Below are positions 15,168-15,262 of a DNA stretch of 15,262 nt, one piece after another. The notes under the pieces are model-generated. The model was not told where the DNA came from, did not search any database, and worked only from the letters and a program-made list of their open reading frames with translations. The DNA lies in contig JAACEJ010000018.1 in the NCBI GenBank assembly GCA_011682565.1, positions 1 to 15,262 on the forward strand, read 5' to 3'. Within the stretch, counting starts at the first letter, position 1. Each line of letters begins with the position of its first letter. This DNA is from Actinomycetota bacterium (GTDB taxonomy: Bacteria; Zhuqueibacterota; Zhuqueibacteria; Residuimicrobiales; Krinioviventaceae). A program made the translations under genes and the position numbers.

Positions 15168-15262
15168 CTAATTCCTTTGACTTAATCTTTTCAAAGCCTG
15201 CCGGGCAGGTTGAAAATCAGAGTTCATGCGGAGAATTTCTTCCAGTTCCGTTTTTGCATCTT
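15168..15262 (-). CDS. C-terminal end of a TPR-like protein, partial (right edge)
   Basis: Thirty codons precede a TAG at 15168-15170. The residues AKTELEEILRMNSDFQPARQ then ALKRLSQRN fit the last helix pair of a tetratricopeptide repeat (spaced A, L, P and L positions as in LxxxLxxNPxFxPAxxxLxxL). TPR tails are often fused to sulfatases or other periplasmic proteins in such loci, but the main body is outside the window. The stop lies three bases before the GH51 ATG, so this gene belongs to the same transcription unit and the operon promoter is beyond the right edge. Confidence 0.65.
   Translation of the reverse strand, partial: DAKTELEEILRMNSDFQPARQALKRLSQRN

Overview
Every gene I can support in this window lies on the minus strand, so it reads right to left. 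It looks like one long operon-style run of secreted carbohydrate-active enzymes: a TPR-like C-terminus (cut by the right edge), a GH51 alpha-L-arabinofuranosidase, a Tat-exported S1 sulfatase, a TolB/PD40-type beta-propeller, three tandem GH43 arabinanase-like enzymes (called A, B, C here), a GH2 lipoprotein with chitobiase-like and PA14 tail domains, and two more GH43 enzymes (D, E) that carry C-terminal type IX secretion (T9SS) sorting domains. After a 272-base gap comes a CehA/McbA-type PHP metallohydrolase with an NTF2/SnoaL-like N-terminus, cut by the left edge. Most gene gaps are 0-60 bases, and one junction is TAGATG.

Organism: the D and E tails (YQNYPNPF, then IYNV.GK and a GLYF...TKKL..VK end) are T9SS type-A sorting domains of the style frequent in FCB-group lineages such as Calditrichota, KSB1 and Ignavibacteria. 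Several starts have strong AGGAG-type ribosome binding sites, which are less usual in Bacteroidota proper. No SusC/SusD pair is visible. I infer a non-Bacteroidota FCB bacterium that degrades polysaccharide. This is inference, without taxonomic markers.

Function: five GH43 proteins of the endo-1,5-alpha-L-arabinanase type plus GH51 point to an arabinan. GH2 may remove a galactose-like side sugar, and the sulfatase suggests a sulfated arabinan or arabinogalactan, as in green seaweeds. A, B and C carry only signal peptides (periplasmic or secreted), GH2 is a predicted lipoprotein, and D and E should cross the outer membrane by T9SS. One pathway is therefore spread over several cell locations.

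Most unusual part: GH43 E (1811-3100) is a decayed tandem copy of the GH2-tail/GH43 D junction. Its start codon and first residues are a relic of the GH2 PA14 domain, fused in frame to the GH43 signal core by a 17-codon deletion that removed the GH2 stop and the old GH43 start. E has also lost the catalytic-triad Asp (DP to GP), the WAPD Asp and the GHN His, yet keeps an intact frame and T9SS tail, so it may be a secreted pseudo-enzyme. An imperfect inverted repeat of about 135 bases sits where the rest of the GH2 copy would have been.
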